Assembly: GCA_947179485.1 (NCBI GenBank)
Contig: OX359246.1
Location: forward strand, 8,184,001 to 8,248,000
DNA length: 64,000 nt
Direction of reading: 5' to 3'
Source of the DNA: Allacma fusca
Taxonomy: Eukaryota; Arthropoda; Collembola; Symphypleona; Sminthuridae
A model generated the notes under the pieces. The model searched no databases and was not told where the DNA came from. It saw nothing but the letters and a program-made list of their open reading frames with translations. Below, piece after piece: positions 24,250 through 37,701 of this stretch; within the stretch, counting starts at the first letter, position 1; each line of letters opens with the position of its first letter. The position numbers and the translations under genes were made by a program.

Positions 24250-26148
24250 ATGATGGTTTCATTCCACTATTTTCTGATCATTGCAATATTGCTCCCTTCT
24301 GTGGTAAGTGCATTAACAATTAACAAGATTCAAAAATTTATTATTAAACCAATCGTACAGGAAAAAGTTTCAACGTAAATAGCAAAAAAAAACTATTTTG
24401 TAAAAATTCAAATATTGTGATCACGTTAACACCTTTTGCCCTTTTCTGACATACGTGAAATCTAAAAATAAATGTAAGGCCTTTTTTTGAAAATTTGAAT
24501 TTAGCTCGGTGGGGACAATCTGAAATGTATCAATAAAACTGAAAGCATTTTACCCTCTGAATTGTGTTGTGATGGGGATATTTACACTTTGGATTACCTC
24601 ATTCGGCCGGTGACATCTTGTAACGTGGAACCAAAAAATACGACTTTGACATTTACCGATTCCGCAGTGAGTTTCAGGGATTCATTTTTCGGATATGTAA
24701 TTGATTGAACTCATGAAGATAATTATTTAGAACACAATTATTTCATTCAGTGGCTTGCCTTTGACTGCAACGTAAGAAAACGGCTAAATTCCACCGATCT
24801 GACGCTAAAATCATACTTCAATTTGCTGGTAAAAGCTGTCAAACCCAATAAGAGCTTGCTTTGGAACAAATTGAAATTCCAAAATGACATTTCTCAAAAG
24901 ACTGCCAGTGAAGACGAATATGATAAAATTCAAACAATAAAACTGTATCAACGGGAATTTTCAGAAGCTTTGGAGCAGGTCTAGTATACCGTATTATGTC
25001 CAAGATGTTTTCAAACCAAAATGTGCTTACACAAAAACGTTTATTAATTATTTTGCTGCACGTTTTACAGACTTGTACTTTCGGGAGTATGAAATCCAAT
25101 TCCAACATGCCCATAGATTTGGTGAGTATCCTAAAATATGTTTTCTCGAATTTTTTAATAAGAATTGAAACGAATCCACACAAATAATAGCTATTTTGTT
25201 CTGTATAAATGTATGCATTACTTTTGATAATAAATTTCAAAAATAAAATAATTTAACCGCTTTTTGATAATCCACAGCTATCCATGTCCTTTAAAACCAG
25301 ATTACCTTTCTTGCAACATAACTTCCCATGTAACGGAGAAATGTTACCATTTTCTGGCTTTCATGCTGCGTATGACGACAGAAAGCTTCCGCAAGGACAT
25401 GAAATTAAATGCAGCCAGGAATTTTATAATATGCTGGGGAATGCGACGCATCACCGATATCGTTACAACATTGTAAGCACTTTTGACAGCGATTGCTTTG
25501 AGCTGCATTTTGTACCAAGTTCACACGTTGTGACATCTGAGAGCCAAAAAGTACATGTATTTTCCGTTGTTTGGTTTGTAGGTCATACTTTGTCGACCGA
25601 GCGGTCGCCAAAATTTAGATATAATAAAAGCGGAAATCAAAAAGCCAAAATTAGATTTGGAAGGTATTGTTCGAAGCTTCCTTCCGTCATTTTGGTCTAA
25701 ATGGGTTAAAAATGCCGTTCAAAATTCGATCTTTGAGGGACTGAAAGAAGAATACAATATTCAAGATCAGGGAAATCTGGAGTCTCAGATTCGAAACAAA
25801 ATTGAGGAAAGGATCAATCACGAAGTTGCTGAAGGTATACATGGTGAGTTCTGTAATACAGAATAATTCTTATTACTACATCAGATTTAAGTAATTATTC
25901 TACCGTCAAATGCTCATTTCTATTACCCGGTTTGTTTTACAGGCACGAGTTTAACCAACAAACGTGAAATAGTACAGGCTATCCTCATATTTAGTGTTAA
26001 TGATGTGTTTCGGGCAACCACAAAAAATGTAATTCTCATTTTTTATTGAAATTCCTAAAATCCATTGAGCTGTTCTAATATTTAATGTTCTGGCTTCTTT
26101 CAGATTTGCAGAATTGATGCTGATAGGAAGGAAAATGCTGGGGTGTAG
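24250..26148 (+). CDS. Array family member 3: secreted cysteine-rich protein, intact
   Basis: Exons: 24250-24303, 24505-24666, 24751-24978, 25071-25121, 25278-25472, 25582-25834, 25943-26028, 26104-26148; 357 residues with no stop. Two ATGs stand in tandem (24250, 24253); either can start the signal peptide MMVSFHYFLIIAILLPSV. Exon 2 encodes LGGDNLKC, ELCCDGDIY and SCNVEPKN. Exon 3 encodes WLAFDCNVRKRLNST. Exon 5 keeps CNGEMLPFSGF and a second Cys; exon 6 encodes ILCRPSG, FWSKWVKNAV and IRNKIEERI. Exon 8 ends RKENAGV. Exon 4 is one codon shorter and exon 6 one codon longer than in most copies, both in frame. AATAAA is near 26211. Family not recognised. Confidence 0.85.
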
Positions 26149-26519
26149 AAAATATTGTTTTGATTTTGAACATTTCCATCTCTTACTTCCACGCATAGAT
26201 CTTATGAAGTGAAATAAATTAGCGCATGCAATAAATTACCTGTTGTAAAGATGGAAACAAACTCATCCACTGTTTGTGAGATTTATGTGGACCACTAGCA
26301 CAAATGCCATCACAATCGTAATTCATAATGGCCCCAATATGTTGAATTTATTTCATACACGAAAATGTCCCGCATAGTTCTAATATAAAATTTAGTGTAC
26401 ACAAGAAAAGAATTATTATAGTCTAAACGTAAAATTGTATCCCGAGGTTCAGCTCAAGGAACTGCGCTTGGGATAAGAATACATACGTGCTACAGTATAC
26501 TTATTCTACATATTTTTAG

Positions 26520-26805
26520 AACACTTAAGATGTATTTTTACGAAGATGATTTTTTACTGACTCGCAAAAAATAGAATTTTCAACTTTTGAAAAATTCGTT
26601 GCGGAAAAAAACGCAAAGCGTAGATATGCACTTACCCCCCCCCCCCCTGAAAAAAAAAGATTTGAGGATAACTTCTACACCCTTTGACCAAATAGTGCAT
26701 ATCTACGCTTTGTGTTTTTCCCCCAACGGATTTTTCAAAAGTTGAAAATTCTATTTTTGCTAGTCAGTAAATAAGCATCTTCGTGAAAATCATGTTACCG
26801 TACGT
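26520..26805. mobile_element. Long hairpin MITE
   Basis: Two arms of roughly 100 bp (about 26526-26626 and 26688-26795) are near-perfect inverted copies, containing AATTTTCAACTTTTGAAAAA and its complement. They are separated by a short loop with a C-run (26635-26647). No coding sequence. The surrounding 26150-27940 shows no gene. Confidence 0.7.
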
Positions 26806-27952
26806 TATAACTATAGTTTACAATTTTACTAGGGTTGTGCAGCTAGCTATTACATACAACTATTTACTGCCTTCCCTATTTACATTTCCCTCACTGACAA
26901 TGAGCCAGCAATTGCTGGTGGTGCAGTGCAGGTTTAAATTAAATTACTTTTGATGAGTTAAATTAATTTAAATTTAATCGAACTAATTTGTTATTAATTT
27001 TTTTATTATTTTGAAATCCATCAGTGTAATGAGTTCCGCTTACCTTTCTTCCACTTCCTGGCTATAAGTCATCCGCATACAATAGTTCGTCTGAGCTATA
27101 AACATTATATAAAAGCTACAGGTTGAGGCCGTACGGGCGTGTATTAAACCCTTACCGACGCCCCCACACAGCACGTTCTCCCTATTGCGAGTGTCGGAGC
27201 GTCTGATTGCATTTTCAAACGATAGTTGTCAAATCGAGGACACCAGGAAACTCGTATATTTTGTGGGGGTAGATTAGATAAAAAGTAAAAAACCATTAGT
27301 TTTTGAAGGAGATGTGGTCATTTATTTGACAACAAAAAATTACAAGATGTCCAGTATAAACACGTGAAAATACATATGTACAGAAACTGGGAAGTAAAGC
27401 TTGCACCATCTATAGTTGGGTTTGTCGTTCACATTAAATTATCCTTTCCATGAGCCGGTAGATGTCGCATGAACTCGCACATGCATAATTTAAATATTAC
27501 TGTAAACGTTTTTTGGAAATTTAATGGGTGCATACTTGTTACAATTATTAGAGGCTGGAATTTTAAATTAAATATCAGTTTAATATCATGCGCTCACTGG
27601 TATTTGTACATATAGACCTTTTAGAGTATTTATAGGAAAACGAATAGTTAGCAACTTATTTTGTGTGCTATTGTTATTTCTACAGTGGTGTTTCGTCGCT
27701 TAGTGACTTAGCTCGTTGTAGTAGTAGCTCGGCAAACAATTCAACATTTGGATACTCTGAAAGCTACAGGTTTATAATAATTCCTTACAATAATATTTGC
27801 GAGTGTTTTGTGAGAACCGAACACTGAAGCGGATGAAAATACAAGTGGTCACTTCAGTGTTTACACATTATCATTGAAGGGCATATTTAAATTGCGCTGT
27901 CTGCCTAAGTTGCTAAAACGATAATCGTGCTTTGATTTGAATGACTCTTGAA

Positions 27953-29249
27953 CTTCACCAAGATGAGGCATTCTGTAAAGGGTTATAAAAACCCATGTCA
28001 TGGCTTTCAGTGAAATTATTAACATGCATTGAAGTCTCATTACAGATCTGACAGTCATTATATCACTTTTCCACATGATGGTTTCATTCCACTACTTTCT
28101 GATTCTTACAATATTGTTCCCCTTTGCTGTAAGTGTATTACATAATACATAATATCTAATAATTAAATTTATTAAAAAAAATAATAAAATATCGGGAAAA
28201 GCTTCCGGATTGTTTTTAAAACCATATGTTTCATGTGAAAATATTGTAATATATTCACAGGCTTTACATTTTTTGCTGACGATCTTAAACAAATTTAGCT
28301 CGGCGGGGACAACCTGAATTGTTCCAATAGAGCAAAGAGCAATAAACCTTTGGAACTTTGTTGTAATGGGGATATTTATCAAGTTGCATACCTCATTTGG
28401 CCGCATGAGTCTTGTGACGTAGAGCCCAAAAATGAGACTTTGACATTTGCCGATTCCGCAGGTGAGTACCAGGGATTTTTGTATTTAGCGATTTAATTTG
28501 ACGTATGTATGTACTATTGAAAATAATTAATTGTTTTAGTGGCTTGCCTATGACTGCAACGTAAGGAAACGGCTCAACTCCACTGCTCTAACACTGTCAC
28601 TGTATTCTTACTTAAACGTGTTGTTACGAGTGCGCAAGTCCAGCCACAGTCAGATTTGGGAAATATTGAAATTCCAAACGGAAATTTCTGAAAAGATTGC
28701 TGGTCAAAACGAACGGGATAAAATTCGAACCATAAAAATGTATCACCGTGAAAGTTTGCAAGCTCTGGAGCAGGTCTGGATTATTATCTTACTCCAATTT
28801 TACAAAACAAAATCAGATTCCATAGACTTTTTTAGGTAACGTTTTGCTCCCCTTTGTACAGGTTTGTTCTATTGAGTATGGAAATATTACCGTTGGCAAT
28901 TTTAATTGGGTGAGTGTATCAGTTTTCTTGAAAATTTCTACCTTAATTTATTAGCATTGTCAATTGATTACATTCTTTGATGCGAAATTTTAAAGATGAA
29001 ATAAATGAACTGATTTGTTACTCCGTATAGACATCCATGGATTTTAAAACCATGTTTGCTGGCATACATATTTTCCAGAAGTGTAACGAAGAGATGTTAC
29101 CATTTACTGGATATTTTGCTCTATATTACAAAATGAAGAACCCAAAAGGGCAGTCTGCTAAATGTAAACAGGAATTGGTTGATATCCTTGGGAATTTTAC
29201 TTATTGTTATAAAATTTTAGACGTACGAGACATGAGCAATACGGGATAA
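27953..29249 (+). pseudogene. Broken copy of the array family: exons 1-5 only
   Basis: The promoter TTCACCAAGATGAGG (about 27954-27968) and TATAAAAA (27984) precede exon 1 28075-28128 (MMVSFHYFLILTILFPFA). Exons follow at 28299-28460, 28540-28773, 28862-28909 and 29031 to about 29249. Exon 2 ends GCAGGTGAGT instead of GCAGTGAGT. The extra G moves the usable donor by one base and would throw exon 3 out of frame at once. Exon 3 has a two-codon insertion. Exon 5 decays after YCYKI, and exons 6-8 are replaced by repeat DNA shared with 32.9-33.2 kb. Cysteine pattern otherwise conserved. Probably a pseudogene. Confidence 0.75.
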
Positions 29250-29289
29250 TTATTTAGACACGATGACACAATATTATATGATTTTTGTT

Positions 29290-29780
29290 TCGAATCGAGC
29301 CGAGCCTAATCATTTCTATACTTATGTGTTTATTATGTACTCTATAATATAATAAGGATCCAACGATTAATTAAAATTCCCATGTGTAATCGTAAACAGT
29401 ATGTGCACACAAATTTTTTAAAAAACTTTAGCACTCATTTTCTGATTACGCATGTGCAAGCTCGTGCAACACCTACTGGTCGATATGAGAGACAATTTGA
29501 TGTAGCACAAAATGCAATAATAAATAATAGATGGCGCAAGCTATGCTTCCCACTTTCCTGTACGTATGTATTTTCATTTGTGTATACGTGATTTAATTTA
29601 ATTTTTTGAGGTCAAACGGATACAACGATCTCATTCAAAAACAATAGGATTCTTACTGTTTAGCTAGCTTGTCTCTACAATAAGTTTGAATTGCTTGGTA
29701 TCATTGGTTCGGTAGTTTTTAGTGGCTGACAAGACGACAAGTAGACAAGCCATGGGTAATTTCTGTCCGCACAGATAACT
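29290..29780. repeat. Repeat shared with 32880-33240
   Basis: The block contains CGATTAATTAAAATTC, TTTAGCACTCA, CGCATGTGCAAG and ATGCAATAATAAAT in the same order as 32950-33185. It has replaced the 3' half of the preceding broken gene. The ORF at 29382-29591 is not conserved in the other copy. Confidence 0.6.
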
Positions 29781-30017
29781 ATTAAAACCAAAATTTGAAG
29801 TGCTCTTAAATATTGGTGGACAACTAGTTTTTAGTCAACAATAATATTTTGGAGTGTATCGTGTAGACCGAGGATTTCGATGCATTGTGTAAAAGTGGAA
29901 TTTGCACATCGCAGGCAGTATCTCCAATTCATTGATGGACATATTTTAATTACGCTTTACAGTATATATTAAAAAGATGATGTGGTAGTCGTGATTTTGC
30001 TTGAATGACTTTTAAAT

Positions 30018-30055
30018 TTCACCAAGGTGAAGTATTTTGTGAACGAGTATAAAAC
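30018..30055 (+). promoter_or_regulatory. Core promoter: palindrome plus TATA box
   Basis: A perfect TTCACCAAGGTGAA (30018-30031), 16 bp, then TATAAAA at 30048. The upstream block CAATAATATTTTGGAGTG lies at about 29839-29856. Confidence 0.8.
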
Positions 30056-30127
30056 CCGATGTCAAGCATTTCACTGTAACTATTAACCAGCATTGAATTT
30101 CAAATCTGGCGTACATTCTTTTAATTC

Positions 30128-32116
30128 ATGATGAAAGTTCCATTCCTTTGTTATCTGATCGGTGTAATTTTTTCCCACTTAACGGTAAGTATATTTTAAG
30201 AAGATCCAATTATAAAACCAACCAACTTGTAAAGGTTTTCCGATTAAATTTAAAAAGGGCTATTTGTGGTAGTTCATTAGCGAGTATTGCAATGAACGAA
30301 CACTTTTATAATTCAGAACATACGATGGAGTAAACGCTAAGACTAACCATCATATCGGAAAAATTCTAAAGAGAAACAATGGTCTATGCGCGCATGCTTT
30401 CGTATAGCTTTTAGACCATATTGCTTCTAAATGACGACATGAACTTCAATTAAAAACTGAATTTAGCTCGGCGAAGACAAATTCAACTGTACCAGAGAAA
30501 CTAAACGGGAAGAACTTTGCTGCGGTGGTGATGTTTTCCAAATTGCAGAAAGCATTTGGTCAGATCCGTCTTGTAACGTCGAACCCAAAAATGCGACTTT
30601 GACATTTGCCGACTCGGCTGTAAGTTTTAGGGATTTTCTTATTTATAGGAATTCTGGTTTTTGTTTTTACTCTGATAGATAAATCTTTAGAACAAACATA
30701 ATTTTTCCAGTGGCTTGCCTACCACTGTAACATAAGGGATCGGCTTAACTCTACTAAGCTAACGCTGCAATCTTACATGAGTTTGTTGCTACGGGTGAGG
30801 AATTCCAGTCAGAGCGTCTTTTGGGACGCATTACCATTCCAAAGTAAAATTTCCGAAAACACTGTGGGTGATGACGAGTATGATAAAATTCAAACCATCA
30901 AATTGTATCAACGTCAATATTTGCACGCTGTTAAGCAGGTCTGGTAAATCCCACGTAATTCCACAAATTTACGAACCAACATCAGATGGTACAAATGCTT
31001 TGATTTAACATACGATACATTATTTCCAGGCTTGTATTTTCAAGAATGCGACTTCTACCCATGGAAATACGGGCTTTAATTTGGTGAGTTTCCTGGTTTC
31101 CGTTTTCTAGAATTATTCAGTAAGAAATAATTACATTGCATATGAACTACAATACTTTATATTATATTTAATTTCTTTATATTTAGTGAGAGATCTTGAA
31201 GCTAATCTAAATGATTCCATTTGATACTTCTATAGACATCCATGAATTCTATAACCAAGGTTCCCGGCATGAAATATTCCGAACGGTGCAACGAAGAAAT
31301 ACTGCCTTATTCTGCTTATTTTGCTGGGAATGGCTTTAGCGACACAATGTACGATCATTACAAAAAATGCCTACATGCATTTAATCAGACTCTGGGGAAG
31401 TCCTTTTCTTCCAAACTTGATATGAGCATTGTAAGTTGCTTTGGTGATGCTAATATTTGTAATTTTTGGTTTACACGCTCTTACAATTCAAACCGAGAAA
31501 TCATGTGAACTTCTTTTGTTAACTTCCAGTTCGTATTTTGTCGAGCAACTTCTTTCAATTATTTGGTTATCAAAACCCAAATCAGCAGGCCAACGTTAGA
31601 CTTTGAAGGTATTGTCAGGGGCTTATCCCCTGCGTTTTGGTCTATATCGGTGAAGAATTCTGTTAAAGATTGGGTTTTTAACGAGCTGAAGCAAGAATTC
31701 GAAACTCAAGATCTGGAAACCCTGGACTCTTTGATGCGACATAATGTTGAGGAAAGGGTCAATCATGAAATTTCTAAAGGTGCATTTTCTCACATGATGA
31801 TTTATTACTGCTCGATCGGGGCAATTATTCCGTCATTAAAAGATGTTTCTAACATTATATTTGTTTTACAGGCGAAAGCGTAACCAACAAACGTGAAGTA
31901 GTGCAGGCCCTCATGATACTTCACATTAGTGACATTTTTGAGACAACAGAAACAAATGTAATATTACAAGCTTACTGTTAAAATCATTACATGTTAATAT
32001 TATTTTTTAATGATAAAACTTCTTAACTGGATTCAGCTGTCCTCATATTTAATGCGCTTTGTTTCTTTCAGGTTTGCGGGTTTGACGCAAGCACGAGGGT
32101 AAATTCTGGAGTTTAG
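30128..32116 (+). CDS. Array family member 4: secreted cysteine-rich protein, intact
   Basis: Exons: 30128-30184, 30467-30619, 30711-30938, 31030-31083, 31236-31430, 31530-31779, 31872-31957, 32072-32116; 355 residues. The signal peptide MMKVPFLCYLIGVIFSHLT is the most divergent of the intact set. Exon 2 has NCTRE, ELCCGG and SCNVEPKN. Exon 3 begins WLAYHCNIRDRLNST. Exon 5 encodes CNEEILPYSAYFA and the Cys in YKKC. Exon 6 encodes VFCRATS, FWSISVKNSV and LMRHNVEERV. The end, VCGFDASTRVNSGV, is shared in style with the next gene at 35490, its closest relative. All splice sites are GT-AG. Function unknown. Confidence 0.85.
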
Positions 32117-32119
32117 AAA

Positions 32120-35100
32120 ATATTATGCATACGTTCTGATGATAACCACTTTGTGAGCTCAAATCGAACTTGATATAATATAATAATATAAATATATTTA
32201 TTGCATGCAATTTACGCGTTGTTTCAAAATGGATACTTGCTCATTCTTTTGGATTGATGGGGTTGTATAATATCCAATACAAATTACGAATAGTTACTCT
32301 GAATGGTTTCCAAAATGGTTGCGAGTAAATTCTTCTTAAACATATGTACCTCGCACATTTAATTTTTGTTTACATAATTACGTACTGAAATTCTTTATTG
32401 ATATTTTTTTTAAAATGTGGAACAGCACAAATTCTGTTCAGTATACCTCAAATCGATTTAACTACCATTTGGCCCTGCAGCCTGTGATGCTCAACACGTA
32501 TAACATAACTAACAATGCGAATATTTTGCAGTAAACATCGATGGATGACATTCCTGTTAGCAATACAACAAATAAGTTCAGAAATACTAACAAAAATTAG
32601 TTTTGCTGTGTTTATTCTTGTGCTTGTTCACAAAAACTTTGAAATCGATTATGCAATTATAAATTTTATATATATATATATATATATAGAATTTGGGATA
32701 CAAAGTTTATGAAATACACAACGGCAAATTGCTGAATAATGCGTGGCAAGAGAAGGGTATGTCAAGTTCAACTGTCAATAGTCAACATCTCATTTACTTT
32801 TCGGATGTCAAGCGGATGACCCCTTCTCCTTCAAAAACATTAATATTCTTACCTTTTAGCTAATTTGTCGTTACAAAAAGTTTGAATTGCTTAGTATCAT
32901 TGGTTCGGCAGTTAACATATGATCTATATGTGTATAGTATAGCTACAGTATATTGATCTAACGATTAATTAAAATTCTCACGTGTAATCGTAACCTGTTT
33001 GCATAATAATACTTTAACCAAAACACTTTAGCACTCACATTTTAATTACGCATGTGCAAGTTCGTGCAGCATCTACCGGTCAACACGAGAAACAATTTGA
33101 TGTTAGCACAAAATGCAATAATAAATTACAGATGGCGAAAGCTATGCTTCCCGCTTTGCTGTACATATGTATTTGCATTTGGTTAAATGAGACGTAATCT
33201 CATTTAATTTTCAAAGGTCAAAAGGACGATCCAATCTTCTTCGAAGACTACAATTTATTCTTACTTTTTAGAGAGTGAAACTTTCTTATCAATTCGTTCG
33301 ATCCGTCCGGTTGCGAACCAAATGTTTGTGAGTTCGATCTTTCCTACAATATCTAACGTACAAACTTTGTATTAGTTCCAACCACTATACGTTTAACTGT
33401 AGTTGCCCCTTTTTAGGGCAGCGCAGCGCCCTTATGCAACTGTGATGGACGTACGTCCGTATGCCTGTACGTCCGACACTTCGAACACGAATACTCACGA
33501 ACTACCAAACCGATTTGAACCAAAATTTACTCAGCAAAGCGTAGTGAGCTAACGTACCCTGGGATAGATTTTGGTCAAAATCGGTCGATCAGTTTGACCT
33601 GAAAAAATTATTTCATCTCAGGTCACTTGCCTTCGACCCCAAATACTCAGAAACTGCTTAACCGATTTTAACCAAAAATTACGAAGCAAAGAATCGTACT
33701 TAAGCGACCTCTGTGAGAGTGTACTTATGCGACATTTTAGTGTAGATCGGTCAAACCGTTTGACCGTAAAAATTATTTCTAGTTATACTATGCATTTTTA
33801 TGCCATTTCCTATCAGACTTCAACCAAACTTTATATAGTGACTTTACATACCATAAGCACCTGAGTCGCTGATTGTGGTCAAAATCGTTCACGCAGTTTG
33901 ACCGTAAAAAATTATTTCATAAACATTTAAACTTTAAGTGCTTAAAATTTAATACTTTATTACAAATTAACAACAAACACTACTTATAGCATCAATACAA
34001 AGCATTATGGAGCAGAGGCAAATCCCAGAGACTATAACACAATCAACAAATCAATATGGTAGTACGAGCAATACGATTATTGCCAACAAAGTACACGGTG
34101 AGTGTATCATTTTGTGCATAAATTATTTTGGCATATATTCTCCGATCAACTATCATCCTCTCTACACAAATTTTACTTTATTTAAAAACTTCTACAAAGC
34201 TGCGCTGCCCTTCGCAGTGCGCCCCGTGAGGGGCGCGTTGAATTGTTGCGAAGCGACGATTTTTGTATTTTCACTCCAATTTTTGTTGCAAAGCTGAAAT
34301 TAATTAAAATTTATAATAATTGTCATTTCCGTCCGTCCGTCCACAAAATCTTGTGAGTCGCACAACTCAACAACGGAATGACATACGGACATCGGTCTTG
34401 TCCCAAAAAATTGAACATACATTCTAGATGTGCCTTTTGATATTTTCCCTGACCCAGGGTCAACCGTTTGACCTCTGAAAATTATTTTCTGGGTACAATT
34501 ATCAAAAAATTTTGCCTTTGCTATACCTTTCCAACGGATTGACGTATGGACATGCGTCCTTTACAGTTAACAATCAAACTCTATTTCCCTACCCTACTAA
34601 AAATCTTTAAATATAAGTTTCACTTTCCTGCACATGCAAACAAGGTTTGCCCAAATCAGTGCAGTGCACGGATTTTTTCATTGCATTGCATGCACAGGAC
34701 ATATAGCACTTAATGACTAAATGTAATAATTTACGAGCTGGAGCTTAAAGAGCTGCAACGACTGGTTTTATTGTAGCTATCATAATCCAGCTCGGATATT
34801 TATGCACAAGAGGTGCTAGAAGATAACTACATACATTTATTATATTCCTTGTCAATTTCTTTCTCTGGACTCAAGAAATAAAATCTAATACAAATGCCAT
34901 ACGAAAATCTTTATCGGCCCACGTTATTTCCAACAATTGATTACAAAATCTGCCAGCTTCGAAAGTTTCACTTTCCTACCCCATTAAACACGTAAATTCG
35001 TGCAGGGCATGATTCTTTTGCTAATATGTCCCTGCGAAAAAATGTACCTGGTGTCATTGGTTCTGCAGTTATCGTGATGACGAACGAGCAGACAAACTAT

Positions 35101-35340
35101 GGCAAATTTCTGTTCCTATGGTTATTAAAGACAAACAAAAACAAAATTTTAAGTGCTCTTAAATATTTGTGGGCAACAAGTTTGAATTCTACAATAGTAA
35201 TTTGGAGTATGTCGTGTAGTCCGAAGACTTATATGTATTGTGTAAAAGTGCAATTTGCACAATGCAACCAGCGTTTCCAATTTAATGATGGACATTATTT
35301 AATTAAGCTATACAGTAAATATTAAAAAGATGATATAGTC
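32120..35340. repeat. Repeat-dense intergenic region
   Basis: Contains a TA microsatellite (32668-32690), a block shared with 29.3-29.8 kb, and a MITE with GAAAGTGAAACTT ends whose left end is at about 33275 and right end at about 34627. That MITE is interrupted by another sequence, about 33410-34270, bounded by AGGGCAGCGCAGCGCCC and GCTGCGCTGCCCT. The insert holds a degenerate repeat of about 150 bp built on ACCGATTTTAACCAAAA (about 33510, 33660, 33815). It also holds a possible exon at 34007-34098 (MEQRQIPETITQS...) followed by a GTGAGT donor. No complete gene. Confidence 0.5.
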
Positions 35341-35367
35341 GTGATTTTGCTTTGATAGCTCTTGAAT

Positions 35368-35405
35368 TTCACCAAGGTGAAGTATTCTGTGAACGAGTAT
35401 AAAAC
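35368..35405 (+). promoter_or_regulatory. Core promoter: palindrome plus TATA box
   Basis: A perfect TTCACCAAGGTGAA (35368-35381), then TATAAAA at 35398, again 16 bp apart. Confidence 0.8.
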
Positions 35406-35489
35406 CCAATGTCATGCATTTCACGGTAACTATTATTAACAAGCATTGCAGTCCAATTTTAAATCTGGTGTGCATTCTTTTAATTTAAA

Positions 35490-37501
35490 ATGAAGGTTTC
35501 ATTCCATTGCATTCTGATTGTTACAATATTTTCCGATTTTACGGTAAGTATATATTTAAAAGATCCAATAATAAAACCAAACTTCCCCAAAACGTTTTCT
35601 GATTTTATTTAAAAACAATTGTTGTGTAGTTCATTATTGAATTTTGTAATTACATGCAAACTTTTACAATTTACAACAGACGGTAAAATAAAAACTCAGA
35701 CTAACCATCGTATCGTCATTCAAAAGGAAAAATGGTCTACGTCCGCATGCTTTTGTATAGCACTTATTGTTAGATCATTTTGCCTCTTAAACGACGATAT
35801 ATACTTCAATTAAAAACTGCATTTAGCTCGGCGAGGACAAAATTAACTGTACCAGTGAAACTAAAAGTGGGGAAATTTGCTGCGGTGGCGATGTTTACAA
35901 TAATGCAGAAAACATTTGGCCAGACGAGTCTTGTGACGTTGAACCCAAAAATGAGACTTTGACATTTGCCGACTCCGCTGTAAGTTTCAGGAATTTTCTT
36001 GTTTATAATATTTTTGACATTTGTACTGTTGCATATAATTTTTCAGAACAAACCTAATTTTTACAGTGGCTTGCCTACCACTGTAACGTAAGGAAACGGC
36101 TTAACTCAACTGATCTAACGCTGCAGTCATACTTAAACTTGATGTTACGTGTGCGCAATTCAAGACAGGACTTGTTTTGGAAAGCAATTACATCCCCAAT
36201 AAACATTTCCAAAATTCCTGGGGATGAGGAGGAATACGCTAAAATTCAAACCATGAAACTGTATCACCGTCAATATATGCACGCTGTGGAGCAGGTCTGT
36301 TAAATCCCACATAATTTCACAAATTTACGAACCAACATCAGATGGCGCAAGTACTTTGATTTAACATTTCGTGCATTATTTCCAGGTTTGCACTGTCGAG
36401 GTTGCAAACGCTACCTCTGAAATCCCGAATTTTAATTCGGTGAGTTGCCTAATATCTGTTTTCTCGAATAATTCCCTACGAATTTAAATTATTACATTGC
36501 AGTATGAGCTGTAATACTTTATATTATATACTTGTATACTTTATATTTAGTGAGAGATCTTGAAACTAAAATAAATTATTCCATTTGAAACTCTTATAGA
36601 CATCGATAAATCTTAAAACCAGATTTCCCGGTATGAAATATTCCCAACGATGCAACGAAGAAGCGTTGCCGTATGCTGCGTATTTTGCTGAGAATAGCTT
36701 TAGTGACACAATGTACGATCATTACAAAAAATGTCTACAAGAATTTAATCAGACTCTGGGGAAGTTCTTGTTTCCCAAATATCGTGTCAGCACTGTAAGT
36801 TACATTGATGTTCCTAATTTTTGTTATATATAACCTATGCGCTCTTACAGCTCAAGCCCAAAAATCATGAGAACTTCTTTTGTCCATTTTCAGTACGTTC
36901 TTTGTCGACCAATTTCTTCCAAATATTTGGACATCAAAACCGAAATGAGTAGGCCAACGTTAGACTTCGAAGGTGTTGTTAGTGGCTTATCCCCTGGGTT
37001 TTGGTCCAAATCTGTAAAGACATCCGTTAAAGATTGGATTTTTGAGGAGCTGAAACAAGAATTCCAAATTCATGATCTTGAAAGCGTGGAGCCTTTGATG
37101 CGAAAGAAATTCGAGGAAATGGTCATTCAGGAAATTCCTGAAGGTACATAATTACAATATTTTCTCTAATGATGAATTATTGTTCTTATTGTATGATTGA
37201 GTTAAGGTAATTATTCCGTCATCAAATGCTGTATCTATCATTTCATTTGTTTTGCAGGCGAAAGTGTAACCAACAACCGTGATTTAGTGCAGGCTTTAAT
37301 GATACTTCACATTAGTGACATTTTTGAGACAACTGCCACAAATGTAATATCTCCAGTTGAATATTAAAATTATTAAATGTAAAATTATTTTTTAATGATG
37401 AATTTTCTTGAATGTAGAGAGTTGTTTATATATTTAATGCAATTTGTTTCTTTCAGCTTTGCGGGTTTGACGCAGACAGGAGGGTTAATTCTGGAGTTTA
37501 G
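35490..37501 (+). CDS. Array family member 5: secreted cysteine-rich protein, intact
   Basis: Exons: 35490-35543, 35827-35979, 36067-36294, 36386-36439, 36600-36794, 36894-37143, 37258-37343, 37457-37501; 354 residues, open throughout. The signal peptide is MKVSFHCILIVTIFSDFT. Mature features are LGEDKINC, EICCGGDVY and SCDVEPKNETLTFADSA (exon 2), WLAYHCNVRKRLNST (exon 3), CNEEALPYAAYFA and YKKC (exon 5), and VLCRPISS, FWSKSVKTSV and LMRKKFEEM (exon 6). The C-terminus LCGFDADRRVNSGV pairs it with the gene at 30128. The two genes also share upstream and intron text, so they are a duplicate pair. Secreted, disulphide-rich protein inferred; function unknown. Confidence 0.85.
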
Positions 37502-37701
37502 AAAGTATAATGCGTATGTTCTAATGGTAACCACTTTGTGTCCTCAAATTGAACTTGATACAATATAAATAAATTTATTGCATGTAATTATCGTGTTGTT
37601 TCAAAATGGATACTTGTTTATTCTCTCGGATTCATGGGGTTCAGCAGCGCACATTCAATGATTATTGTAATTCGTAATAGAAGAACATCTTCAAAATTCA
37701 T

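Noticed and set aside
24839-25240. 133-codon minus-strand ORF
   Set aside because: It lies antisense to exons 3-4 of an intact array gene and is explained by the coding strand.
30128-32116. Similarity of the array family to known insect haemolymph glycoproteins (27-kDa type)
   Set aside because: Cysteine spacing and motifs do not line up beyond general Cys-rich secreted character.
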